Below are positions 13,133 through 23,813 of a stretch of 64,000 bases of DNA, one piece after another (within the stretch, counting starts at the first letter, position 1; each line of letters begins with the position of its first letter). The stretch lies in assembly GCA_004794655.1 (NCBI GenBank), contig SMMW01000638.1, forward strand, positions 310,001-374,000, given 5' to 3'. The position numbers were made by a program, and so were the translations under genes. The notes beneath the pieces were generated by a model. That model had not been told where the DNA came from. It worked only from the letters and a program-made list of their open reading frames with translations, and did not search any database. This stretch comes from Marisa cornuarietis (lineage: Eukaryota; Mollusca; Gastropoda; Architaenioglossa; Ampullariidae).

Positions 13133-14480
13133 CGTACGTTCATTGATTCCTGAGATAGAAGTTATTGAAGCAAAATGTCTGAATATCACATTCCCGATCT
13201 CTAAGACGTGGGTTCCACTCGATCATCTCAAACTCTACTGGCATCCAACCGATTATTTTATTTGATCGTTACCGATGATCAGGCCTGACGAGAGGGAGGG
13301 GGAGAGGCTGGTATGGTGTACCCGGGCCCGCGGTTGTGAAAGGGGCCAGACCTTGGTCAGTGGATTTTTTTCCTTCGTTTCCTTTTCTTTTAAAGAAATG
13401 TTGATGAAACATTCCTCCCTCTGGGGATGCTTTCTGTGGAGCAGAGTCCTACAAGTCTGATCCTTCAACATCCTTGTTCCTCATCTACTAGCCACTCACG
13501 TGTAAACAACTCTATGTTCAGGTAGTGATGTAGATCCTAGTGCACTTGTCCTAATATTTTCAGTCTATGTTATGTTACTTAATGAAATGTAGATAATTTA
13601 TGATTACAGTTACAAGGGGCCCGTGCAGGTCGTCGGCACCGGGGCTCAGGCTGGCTCGGCTGCCCTGCCCATGATGCACCAGTGTCACGAGAATACGTTT
13701 GTACTAACGGGAACAGGCGCATCCTAGTGTCATGCACAAGCTCAGATATTTATATGTTATCGCTAACCAGCATATGAATGTGTTTTAGATGTGTGGCTAC
13801 ACGTCCTCACAGTTCGTTAATTATTAAATCATAGTTTACTTCAATATATTATCGATGATATTCTCTTACGACTTTTGTTTAAAACAAACTGTTTTGTCGA
13901 AGCTCTATAAACCTTTAACGTGTTGTTTGGTTGCACCTTTACATTTGCAACGCAAAGTGATGACGATTAGTAGGTAGGCACATGATCTCAACTTTCTCTA
14001 GCCAAGAGTAAGGGAAGTACACGTCCGGAGCTTGCTGCCAGCGACCCTTGGTCACAAAGATGGTTAATGCCAAAGACACTTGACACAACTGACCGAATGA
14101 CTCCTGGTTCCCCCTACTGTCCAAACCGAAACTTCAGTATTGGTGATTTTAATGTCTGTGTCTTCATTAATATAGTTTGAACATTAATGTAAACATAAAA
14201 AACAGAAATAAAGTGTTATTTGCAAATAAGCACTTGACAACACGCACTCTGAGAGAGGCTTTTATAAGACCATAAGCTTAATATTTGATGGTTGATTGGC
14301 AAGTTGAAGATCATGTGACTGGTTTACAAATTTAGAGGACCATGTGGTCGCCGCTACCGCCATTTTCCCACCTACCGGCAAGGGAAGCGGTCGACTCAGC
14401 ACCTTTCCATCACAATCCTAGCCAAGGAAAATGGCCCCACTGCCTTCAGGGAATCTTGCGAAATCTTTGGGGAAAAAACG

Positions 14481-15060
14481 AGGGACGACTGCCACAACCT
14501 GTGGTACAGTGGGGAGGACGCCAGCCATGAGTTCGGCGTGGGCTTCCTCGTGCACAGGAAGGTGGCCGGAGTTGTCATCAGCTGAACACCCGTATCCAGC
14601 CGGCTGATCTCCATTCGTGTCTCAGCTAAGCCCCACAATGTCACCATTGTCCAAGTATACTCTCCAACGTCCACACATGGAGACAACGAAGTGGAAGAGT
14701 TCTACCAACAACTGGACAAGGTGGTCAAGGCAGTTCCGAAAAAGGACATCCTGGCTATGCTCGGAGACTGGAATGCAAAGGTCGGCCCAGACGCCTACCA
14801 GCAATGGGCAGGAACGGTGGGGAAATTTGGCCTTGGTGAAAAGAACTGACTTACAAATGTCAAAGACTGGACTGGTCGTCCTGTACAGGACCTGCTGACT
14901 ATCGCCCACAATAGACAAGAGTGGCGGCGCCTGTCAGCTGCCGCGTCTATCCATGTGCTCCCCCCAAACGCCAGGTGCCAGGCAAGGGACGACTGACCGA
15001 CTGACTGACCGACTGACTGACGGACTGACTGACCTGCTGGAAAATCTACCAGTAAAGGGC
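14481..15060 (+). mobile_element. Internally deleted non-LTR retrotransposon (endonuclease joined to C-terminal tail)
   Basis: One + frame with two stops (TGA at 14583 and 14847) encodes an apurinic-type endonuclease fragment: the spaced blocks GVGFLVHRKVAG, PVSSRLISIR, VQVYSPTS, EEFYQQLDKV and GDWNAKVG (the last starting at 14763). These match the endonuclease of LINE polyproteins that are often mis-annotated as craniofacial development protein 2-like. Just after the second stop the same frame continues with DWTGRPVQDLL and HNRQEWRRL, which resembles the extreme C-terminus of such polyproteins after the reverse transcriptase. The whole reverse transcriptase region is therefore missing. The copy ends in a (GACT)n-like 3' tail at about 14990-15040. 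It is inactive; a TSD was not identified. Confidence 0.7.
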
Positions 15061-15732
15061 AGGACAGCAAACGAAAATTTCTCTCTTCCTCTCTCTTTCT
15101 TTCTTTCCTATTTTCAGAATTAGAAGAGGAGATGCGGAAAGAAGAAGAGAAAAATCTAATTAGGAAATGCACTAAACAAAAAAACTCTAGTAAAACGAAA
15201 ATGTTTTTACATTTGCGCTTTTGATACATAATTGACCATCGCAGATACTTCCGCTGAACGAACAATAAAATATTTTCTTTTTGTTTCTGCAAGACGTCTC
15301 TCTGATTTTTATTTGATAAAACTACATTATTAAGTAATTGTTAAAGTAAAATCTGGAAAAAAAACACACCTGTCTTTGCTCACGCACATGTGCTTACACT
15401 TACACATACTCACAAATACACACAAACACACACGCGCTCACACACACACACTTATCCCAAATGATATGCTTAAAAAATGTGGAACTGGATAGATGTGGAA
15501 AAATCGTTGTATGTTCAGATTACCAATTTGTAAATTAATTTGGTCATGAGCACACCCTACCACCTACAACCACACACACACACACACACACACACATGCA
15601 CGCGCGCTAATGGAAATATATATGTATACCTTCGCACATCTGTCTCAATAGGATTTAAAACTTCGGGGGCGCTCTACTGTCTTTAAATATTTGACTAAAA
15701 TCATGTACTAATGACAAATATTACTTGTTACA
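15061..15732. other. Upstream region of receptor gene 2
   Basis: Pyrimidine-rich and AT-rich DNA with CA tracts at about 15419-15452 and 15573-15597. An AT-rich run near 15615-15630 could act as a TATA element, but the match is not distinctive. Confidence 0.4.
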
Positions 15733-16854
15733 ATGTTATCCTCTGATAGCTCATTGATGTCATTGACAGCATATCATTCAACATCTACCTCATCGCCACC
15801 AACGACCCCCATGACCATCAGCCATCAGCTGTACGAGTTTATACACAGACTGTGTGGCCAAGTCGTCACCACCCTTATCTGTGTGGTCGGTATTCCCACC
15901 AACATCATCAACTGTCTCGTCTTCTGTCGTCAAGGACTCCGGGATCGAATGAACCTCTGCCTTTTCTCACTGGCACTCATCGATCTTTTTCTCTTGCTTT
16001 GCGTCTTTGCAGCTTTTGCTGTTAGTTCTTTTATAGAGCAGTTCAACGAACCAGTCGGAGAAGAATATTTGATTCGGGTGACGGCGGGTGGGTCGGGTAT
16101 CATCTACGCATTTCGCGCTGCTGCGGGTTTGATCACCGCTCTGATCGCAATAGAGCGCTGCGCATGCGTGATGTTACCTCTAAGGGCAAGCTCCCTTCTC
16201 AGTACTCGCAGCACTGCACTCATCCTAATCTCGGGGGTTGTATTTTCACAGGTAGGGTTCCTAGTGGTGCCGCTACAGGCTGATGTCGCGTTCATCTATG
16301 AGAATGATACTGGGAGGGAGTGGCATTTCGTCTTCACGACAATAGACAAGAAACGCCAGCTGTTGTCGGAGGCTGTGGTGTACTCTGTATTCAGCATCTC
16401 TCTACCTGTCCTCACGTTTGTTGTCGTGTCGCTGGACACCGCGCTCACCGTCACCCGCCTCCAAACGGCCATGAAGTGGCGCCAGACGTCTACCTCGTGT
16501 ACCGGCGACATCGACCGCCGACAGGTGGCGCTGACTAAGATGCTCGTGCTCGTCTCGTGCGTGCACATCGTCACCATGGTGCCCGTCGTCACCATCATCG
16601 TGTGTCGTCTGTTGGTGGCGGACTTTTCGCCTTACGGTCGTCACCACACCCTGTACCTGACGTGTAGCACCCTCGCCGACCAGCTCCCCCTCGTCAACTG
16701 CGCCCTCAACTTCGTCGTGTACTGCACCCAGTCCACCCGCTATCGCACCTATCTCCGCAATGTGTTCTCTGGCCTTTTGATAGACGGAAACCGGTCTTTT
16801 GTTTCTTCCTCAAGAAAGTCTCGAATATGTCTGTATTTGACAACACTGCAGTAG
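15733..16854 (+). CDS. Class A (rhodopsin-like) G protein-coupled receptor, single exon
   Basis: A 373-aa receptor encoded without introns, starting at an ATG with A at -3. The N-terminus (about 40 aa) is Ser/Thr-rich. TM1 is about 41-66 (GIPTNIINC), TM2 73-97, and TM3 114-143 ends in IERC (140-143) where DRY is usual. TM4 is 161-181 and TM5 214-240. TM6 (269-293) begins LTKMLVLVSC, and TM7 carries NCALNFVVY (322-330), followed by CTQSTRYR. The second extracellular loop has an NDT sequon at 191-193. It is a diverged tandem paralogue of the receptor at 7664, same strand and about 7 kb downstream, sharing TAMKWR, LPLVN and the QSTRYR helix-8 start. The 3' half is markedly richer in GC at third positions than the 5' half. 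A chemosensory or peptide-sensing role is plausible by family but not shown. Confidence 0.9.
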   Translation: MLSSDSSLMSLTAYHSTSTSSPPTTPMTISHQLYEFIHRLCGQVVTTLICVVGIPTNIINCLVFCRQGLRDRMNLCLFSLALIDLFLLLCVFAAFAVSSFIEQFNEPVGEEYLIRVTAGGSGIIYAFRAAAGLITALIAIERCACVMLPLRASSLLSTRSTALILISGVVFSQVGFLVVPLQADVAFIYENDTGREWHFVFTTIDKKRQLLSEAVVYSVFSISLPVLTFVVVSLDTALTVTRLQTAMKWRQTSTSCTGDIDRRQVALTKMLVLVSCVHIVTMVPVVTIIVCRLLVADFSPYGRHHTLYLTCSTLADQLPLVNCALNFVVYCTQSTRYRTYLRNVFSGLLIDGNRSFVSSSRKSRICLYLTTLQ

Positions 16855-19197
16855 CTGTAGTTTGGCAGCTGGCTCTTCTTTGTCTCTTAATCTGCCGACA
16901 ATTATAACAACTTTAAATATTTTGAAAGGGCAAAACATTTATGAACATTAACGATCTCGTTAAAAGTTGTTGGACGTCGTTCGTTAACTGTTTGATAAAC
17001 ACGTGAGACTGTTGACAACAAGCTGACCTTGGACTGTGAACAGACAAGAAACTCAGTTTAATTACCCATGCACAATATTCGTGAACGCGGCTACAAACAT
17101 ATTTCTGTATATTTGTTGCTGGGTGGTCGTCGCCTTATTTTGGACAGCAGTGCACTCGGTGACCTGGACGAGATGTTGGATTAGTGGCTTATCGGAAAGT
17201 GTAAGGATGATTGTTGGAGTGAAACTCAGCTACAAGGCCTATTTGCTGTGAAAATCTTCAGTGTAAACTCTGGGGGTAAATTCTTGGCACCAAACTTAGT
17301 GGGCTGAGATTATACACCCCGGGTGGAAACACAAAAGAGCTGCTACTGTAACAAACCAGAACATTCTAGGGCGTCAAAGGAAGAAGAAACAACCCTGAGT
17401 CACGAAAAATATTGTGGATCTTGAAATGTTGTAGGTGATGATGATGAGGTCCTGCACACAGCGACCAGTCCACTCCTTTACATTTACAAACAAGTTTTTT
17501 TTTTTTCCGGGTGACCGCTGCGTTCACCACTATCTGAGTTGCTGTTGCCAGTGACCATGACCAGATGGTATCAGCTCTCCATCCAGTTCTTCTTTGCTGA
17601 TTTCATCTTTTTCTTAATAGCGTTTAATTTCTGGATATTAAAACTTCTTCATCTGTACTTTTGCTTTCTCTCTCTTTATGTTCAGTTCGGTGAATATATC
17701 TTCGAATATAACTGTGGCCTTGAAGACCTGCAACGTTGAGGTCTCGCAGCTTCTATAGTCAAAGTGAGTTTGATATATTTATTTTTGTCTTAATAGTGAG
17801 CGTGTGTTAATCTTAAATTAATAATTATTATAGTTTATTGTAGCCGGACTAAATTTCTTTTACAAGAGTAACTATACGCCGGACCATCGGTCATTTAGTC
17901 GCGGCTCCTGTAAACCCTATAGCACTAATTAGTCCGATCATTTTTGTTTTTCCCTGGAAAAGGACGTAAGTTCTCAAAGAGAATTATTTATTTTATTTCT
18001 AGTTGTTTCTCCTGAAGTGTGTTATCCAGTCAAATATACCTCGCCTTAGTACTTTTTTCGTTCGATCTACAAGACATCGGCACTCAGCCGACCTTGATGA
18101 ACAAAATACTCAGCTTTTCCCAAAAGTTTGTTTTTTTGGTGCGTCGTTCACCTCCTTACTGAATGCTTTCTCAGTCTGTATATGCGCTCCGTGTTTGACA
18201 CCTACTTTAGTCACTATTTTACCGTGTAGCAGACGACACAAGTTTCGTACGCGCAGTGAACAGAACTTATTCATTTTGTTCATACGACGTTGACTCTCGA
18301 GATAAGGGGAGGTAAGGGGAAAAGAGTGTTTGGAGGTACGTGCAATGGACCCCCTCGCGCTGCAGCGAACGGGGTGCAGGCCCTGCAATGTTCCCGCTGT
18401 TTATGCACAAAAACTCGGGTGTGCAGCCCCCGCTCAAGGGTCACTGGGGGTGAAGGGGTGGGTAGGCGGGGCAAAGTGGCCCAGTCAAGCGCTCTTGATA
18501 CAACATGCTACTCTAGTTAAATTATTATAATCTATACTACTCATAATATTATAAATTATTATAAAAACTGTGTCGCAGCAATATTAAACCATTACATCTG
18601 CCCCGGATTACTCGTCGTGTGAAATTTTGTTGATCATATTCTCTGCCATAGTCACGATAGATTTCAAGACATCAAAAAGTTACATTAGAGAATTTTTAAA
18701 CGCTTGCATTCCAACGAAATCAGTGGTCGTCAAGCACCTGGTGTTCTAGAAGGTACCAGCCAGCGACGACAGGTACATGTAAACTGTTTATGTAAACCGT
18801 CCTTTTCCACCTGTTGAATCTTGTCCCTGGGTCTTATAGACTGCAAGATGTACATGAAGCTTGTGATGGCCAGTTGACACGTTTCTTCTGAAATGGGTCC
18901 ACACCAGAGGTGCAGCACTTCTCCAACACCTGAAGCAAAGAGAGGCCGAAAAAAAGGTGACCGTCCAGCATTTGACCAGCCGCCGCTGAGCTGATGTGTT
19001 AGTCACTGTGGTCACGTGATTTGCCAGACTTTGCTGGTCACACTAGCTGTGGCAGATATTCTACCACACGTGCACTTGTTTACTAAACCTTCCCTCCTAC
19101 CAGATGTAAGGGTTCTATGGTTGTACAAAGATGGCGACCTAATCCTATGATATACTACACCTACAGGTATTATAGCGACATCGGTGAGTGTAGTTTA
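16855..19197. other. Intergenic DNA, no gene recognised
   Basis: Mostly AT-rich. A GC-rich patch of about 200 bp (18300-18500) stands out, but no frame in it resembles a known protein and no RNA gene fold was recognised. Confidence 0.45.
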
Positions 19198-22105
19198 CTA
19201 GCTTGATAGGAATGTAACTTTATAATATGTATCTAAGGATAACACACTCGGTCGTGGTTCTGAAGAAGCTGAGGTTTACAAAATGGTTTCCCTTGCTGTC
19301 AGAAGTGTTTTGATGTTTTAACAGTGATGATAGAGGACGAAGGAAAAGTATTATTGAGACTGATAAGAAATAAACTGTAAAATAAGCATTTTGTGACAGT
19401 ATCCCTGGTCTTTCAACCAGAACGTGAATACTGGCCCCGGGGAATGGGCACGTGGGCACTAGTTACTCAACACTAGTCACCCACGTCAACATTAACTGCA
19501 GGGGAAAACACGATAATCACACGTCGGTCATTCAATTACACAACTTGGCTCACGAGCCCCCACCCCTGCTCTTCCCCGAACACAATACTCAACGACGTGT
19601 GATTTCAATGGAACAACAAAGAAAAGATTTATTAATTACAAAAACCATTTCAAACAAAACACAAATGGACTCGTCTAGGGGGGTCCCAATACTATCTGTG
19701 CTAGAGCGTACTTCTGATGTTACAGTGCTGTTGCCTCTCTTTACAAATACCATACACACTCGCAAGCACACCAACTTAGCTCTGTTACAGCTGGTTTGTC
19801 GAGAGTCCAATACTTCAGTTGACTGTCACGACACACTGTCGATTTCCCTTCGAAGTGATGTCTGATGGTCTGACGTCTTCCTCCCTCGAACTGTCACCAC
19901 GTCAGAGAGCGACGACTGCTTCTCTCGGTGACCCAGATTTGAGCCTTGTACCACGCGAGGTACACACGTGGGTTCCTCGACGACTGTAATGCCTCGTACA
20001 GCCGCCAAACGAACACCACCACAGACGGTCTCAGCCCTTGAGAACCGACGACTTCTAGCGGCCTCAACGTTGAGCCTCTACCTCTCACACCGGTAGAGCG
20101 AGCCCACAGTCACACAGCCCTTTCCTCTCCACGACAACAGCAGGCAGTCTTGACAGTACCTCGTCAATTACTTGCCTCCTTCTCTCAAGGTTCTCTAACC
20201 CGACTTCTTTCCTCTGGAGTCTTGCCCTCGTGGCTAAGACTCGGTCCGAGGCAGAAGTGTAGGTGGCGTTAGAAAGCTGAAGTCGCTTCGGCTGGTGACC
20301 CGTTGCTCCCCCACTCAGACGTTCGCCGAAAAGCAAGTGAAGTGTGTTCTTGCCTCTCTATTTATCTCTCTACATTCTCACAGATACATACATCGAGGGA
20401 TGCCATTGGTCACTCACTCATCATCCAATCAGCTACAATTACAGCCAGCAATCGACAGGGGATCTCTCTCTGACCACTGGCCACGCCTACAGGTGGTTGC
20501 GGTCAGGTGACTAAACCTCCCTCCCCCCTGTCCTATTACGTGGTCTGGCGGGAACCAGGTGCGCGCTGCCCCGAGGAATCTTTCCCCTCTCCCCAGACTT
20601 TTGTTGACGTTTAGCCAGCCATCGGTCACGCATGGCGGCCAAAATCACTTAGCACCTTCTGTTCCCCGAGTCCATACCAAAACATACGCCTCTACACTGG
20701 ACACACGCCCCCCTCTTTCTTCCCAAAAGGGCCTCAGGCTTGTCAACAATCGCCCTAGACACTAAGTGGGCAGATTGTTACCTACCCCCTAGAGTTATCT
20801 CATGACACATTTAACAGAAAGGCTATTGTTATTCTGATTTTAAGGGGAGACATTTCCTAGTGTAAGGAAGTAGAGACTGTCCTGGCCTAATGTAGGGACG
20901 AGATCAAGTGTGATAATGAGAAAGCGGTCCTGTCCTGATGATGTGACTAAACCTGCAGCGATGAAAGAACAAATTATCAGAGAAAACTGGTGTCACCACA
21001 TCTTACAACCATGTGTGTCACCAGCCTCAAACATAAACTCCTTTGTACCTCTCTATGTGTTCAGCTAAACATCCTCTATTGCTTATGCAAACCCATAATT
21101 ATCAAGCTAAGGTGCTGATGTCTTAATAAAAAAAAAAAAAACGAGCGTCTAGTGTAGGTAGTTATAATGTGAGTTCAGACTACCATCCGCCTCCTCCATG
21201 GAGGTGAATCACTATTCCCGGGGTCTGCACACCACTGAGTCCCAGAAAAAGGCGTTTATTATCTGACTACTGCTGTCTGTCGTCTAAGGTTAATATGGCG
21301 CCTGTAAACACCAACAAACTACAACTAACTACCTCCCTGTGAGTAAATACTGGGGGGGGGAGGCAGCCAGCAAACAGCCGCCAGTCAGCGGAGGGAAACG
21401 ATGTGAAACATTCTTTTATGGATTACAATTCTATAAATTAAAACTTTGTTTGACATGTTACTTTTTGAGAAACACAAAATCACCTTTTGGCACAAAGACC
21501 AGGGTGGTACTGTAAAAACTCTGGGTGTTTAGATTTGTAAGAATAGTATTATAGGAAAGGGGTGCACTGTTTACTGTTTACTGACCATGCGCCTAGCACC
21601 GCCTCTGGTATTTTCTTTCGGTTTCTTGTTGTCTTGAATACTGTTCTTTCAGTTTCTGTTTCTCTGAAAACAGCTCTTTTGGTTTTTATTCGTTCTTTTT
21701 CTTGCTACATTACTTTCTCTTTGCCTTTCAACACATCGTGCAAGTAAATGACTGTTGTTTCGGTGTACTAATAGAATAAACTATGTAACACGTACACACT
21801 ACAGTACCATCTGCCCGATACAGATTTTTTAGAAACAAAAGTATGGACACATACTTTAAAATAAAATGATAAAGCAAACTGAAGCAAAACCAATGTCAAG
21901 TCTGCGGTTTCATGTCACATATTTTTATAAAGAAATAAAAGTTATATAAGAATTTTACCTGACTGGTCAGAGTTGGTCATACAGAATGTTGTACTGTGAA
22001 CTTGGTAGTAAAGTTGGTCATTTTCATTGTCATCGCAATTATTTGACTTGTTCCACTTGCTTATACAATGACAGTTCAGAGAGCAAAACAGAGACAGACA
22101 GTTTT
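19198..22105. repeat. Tandem non-coding duplication, copy 1 (interrupted by an insertion)
   Basis: This stretch aligns, with substantial divergence, to 22266-23790 in the same orientation. Shared landmarks in order are: ctagcttgata at the start; gatgttttaccagtgatgac-like sequence (19311 versus 22388); ccagcctxxaatxtaaactxctttgtac (about 21024 versus 22677); gccagtcagcgga (about 21383 versus 22962); and tccaxttgcttaxacaatgaca near the end (about 22050 versus 23730). Copy 1 alone contains the 1.4-kb insertion at 19392-20807. No open frame is preserved between the copies, so the duplicated unit looks non-coding. Confidence 0.75.
19392..20807 (-). mobile_element. Putative solo LTR (1,416 bp) flanked by a 5-bp TSD
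   Basis: The segment starts TGTGACAG, ends CATGACA, and is flanked by CATTT on both sides (19387-19391 and 20808-20812). The paralogous copy downstream reads straight through at the equivalent point (aataagca then aacaga, near 22462-22478), so it preserves the empty site. TG...CA ends, a 5-bp target duplication and absence of coding frames fit a solo LTR. Minus-strand orientation is favoured by a TATA-like GATAAATA (20360-20367) and an AATAAA (19628-19633) spaced as in an LTR. An alternative is a non-autonomous DNA element, but the ends lack long inverted repeats. Confidence 0.65.
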
Positions 22106-22265
22106 ATCCTTGATTTCTTCTCTTATTTTCTTTGTTTTATTTATTTAGGCTGAATGAGAGATGCTATATTTAATGAGATAAATGTGTGTGAGTATGTAGG
22201 GATAAACTTATAATTTCTCAATATCCTTTAGAGGGTGACAGAATGAAGAATCTTGAATCTTGAAA

Positions 22266-23776
22266 CTAGCTTGATAGAAGTGTAAGAAACTCGAGAGTAG
22301 TACTTATATCTAAAGACATCACCCTGCGTCTTGCATTTTGAAAAACTTGTTTGAGATATGGTTTCTACTACTGTGAGGAGTGGTTTGATGTTTTACCAGT
22401 GATGACAGTAGACGAAAAAAGAGCATTATTTTGTGACTGATATGAAAAAATCATATTGTAGAATAAGCAGAAAACAGAACGAACACTATTGTTTTTCAGT
22501 TTAAGAGAAGTCATTTCGTACTGTCATAAAGAACCGTGTATAGTGACCATGTTGTGACAAGACCTGGTGTCATGTGAATCAGGTTTTAATATTGTGACGA
22601 GACTCGGTGCAAGGAAAGAGCAAACCATCAGCATAATGGCGGGTCAGACAAGGTCTCAGAAACACTTCTGTAACCAGCCTGGAATGTAAACTGCTTTGTA
22701 CATCTTCTAAAGGTTGAGCTTTAAAACCACTGTTGTTTATGTTGACCCAAGTGTTCTTAATTATGAAGCTAAAAGCAGTGCCAAACAAACTCTGGGGTAA
22801 AGCACTATCCTCGGGGTCTACAGATTGGTTTGTCTCGAAAGAGAAGAGCCTGCCATTACTGTTTGCTGTCTACGGTTTACACCACAACTACCCAACGGCT
22901 ACACAATGACAAAAGTTTTCTCACTTTCAAGAAGCCAACAGGGTGCAGCGAGCATCTAGCGGCCAGTCAGCGGACCAACCAAGTGAGTGAGTGAGTGAGT
23001 GAGTGAGTGAGTGAGTGAGTGAGTGAGTGAGTGAGTGAGTGAGTGAGTGAGTTTGCATGTGAGTAATACTTAGAGATGTGCTGACGTCAGTCTGACAGAC
23101 GAGATGTTGAGGGAAATAATATTTTTATAGACTGCAATTCTTTTTAAAGAAAACTTAGTTAACATGCTATTGTGTAGAAAAAACGCCTAATGTCACAAAG
23201 ACCGCCGTCTTCTGTAAAACTTTTTGTTTCGATTTCTAAAAATATTGTTCTTAGAAGAGGTGACACTATATACTAACATTGTGCACAGATGTAGTGGCTG
23301 TCATGTTCTTTCGATTTGTGTTTTTCTTTAAAATGTTCTTTCGGTTTTTGTTCGTTGTCGGTTTTTTTTATTTTACTTTGTCTTGTTTTGTTATTACTGT
23401 GTAAATGAATGGCTTTTGTTGCAGTGGACTTATAGATGTTGCGCGTGCATCCTACATGCGTCTACCAACACAGGTGTTTATACAAATGTAAGGACACATT
23501 CCTCTTACTTAAATAGACAAACCTCCCACAACTCAAACCACCGAAAAAGCATTAGTTTCATCCGATGATAAATCAAACAGAAAATCGGAAGTCATGTGTG
23601 CAGTTTCATGTCTCGAAATTCCTGTCAGTGACAACCCTGTGTGTTGAACTACGACTTGTCTATGTTACTGTCTAACCCCCACTCTACACCCTATCCGCTA
23701 CACCTTACTGTAATTATTTGAATTATTCCATTTGCTTACACAATGACACACTTGAAAGAGCGAGACACGTAACATA

Positions 23777-23790
<14 letters not shown>
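22266..23790. repeat. Tandem non-coding duplication, copy 2 (uninterrupted)
   Basis: Downstream partner of the repeat at 19198-22105. It lacks the LTR-like insertion but contains its own simple-repeat expansions, (GAGT)n at 22983-23052 and (GACA)n at 23778-23813. No conserved coding frame. Confidence 0.75.
22983..23052. repeat. (GAGT)n tetranucleotide microsatellite
   Basis: About 17 uninterrupted units; a second (GAGT)n run occurs at about 24210-24257. Confidence 0.95.

Positions 23791-23813
<23 letters not shown>

Larger units (their letters stand above)
8792..14335. other. Intergenic DNA between the receptor genes, with microsatellites
   Basis: No supported gene. It contains a (GT)n run at 11802-11854, a (CA)n run at 12042-12098 and a longer imperfect (CA)n run with CG interruptions at 13041-13132. 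Open frames rich in HT or VC repeats are translations of these runs. A GC-richer patch near 13610-13700 has no recognisable coding content. Confidence 0.5.
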
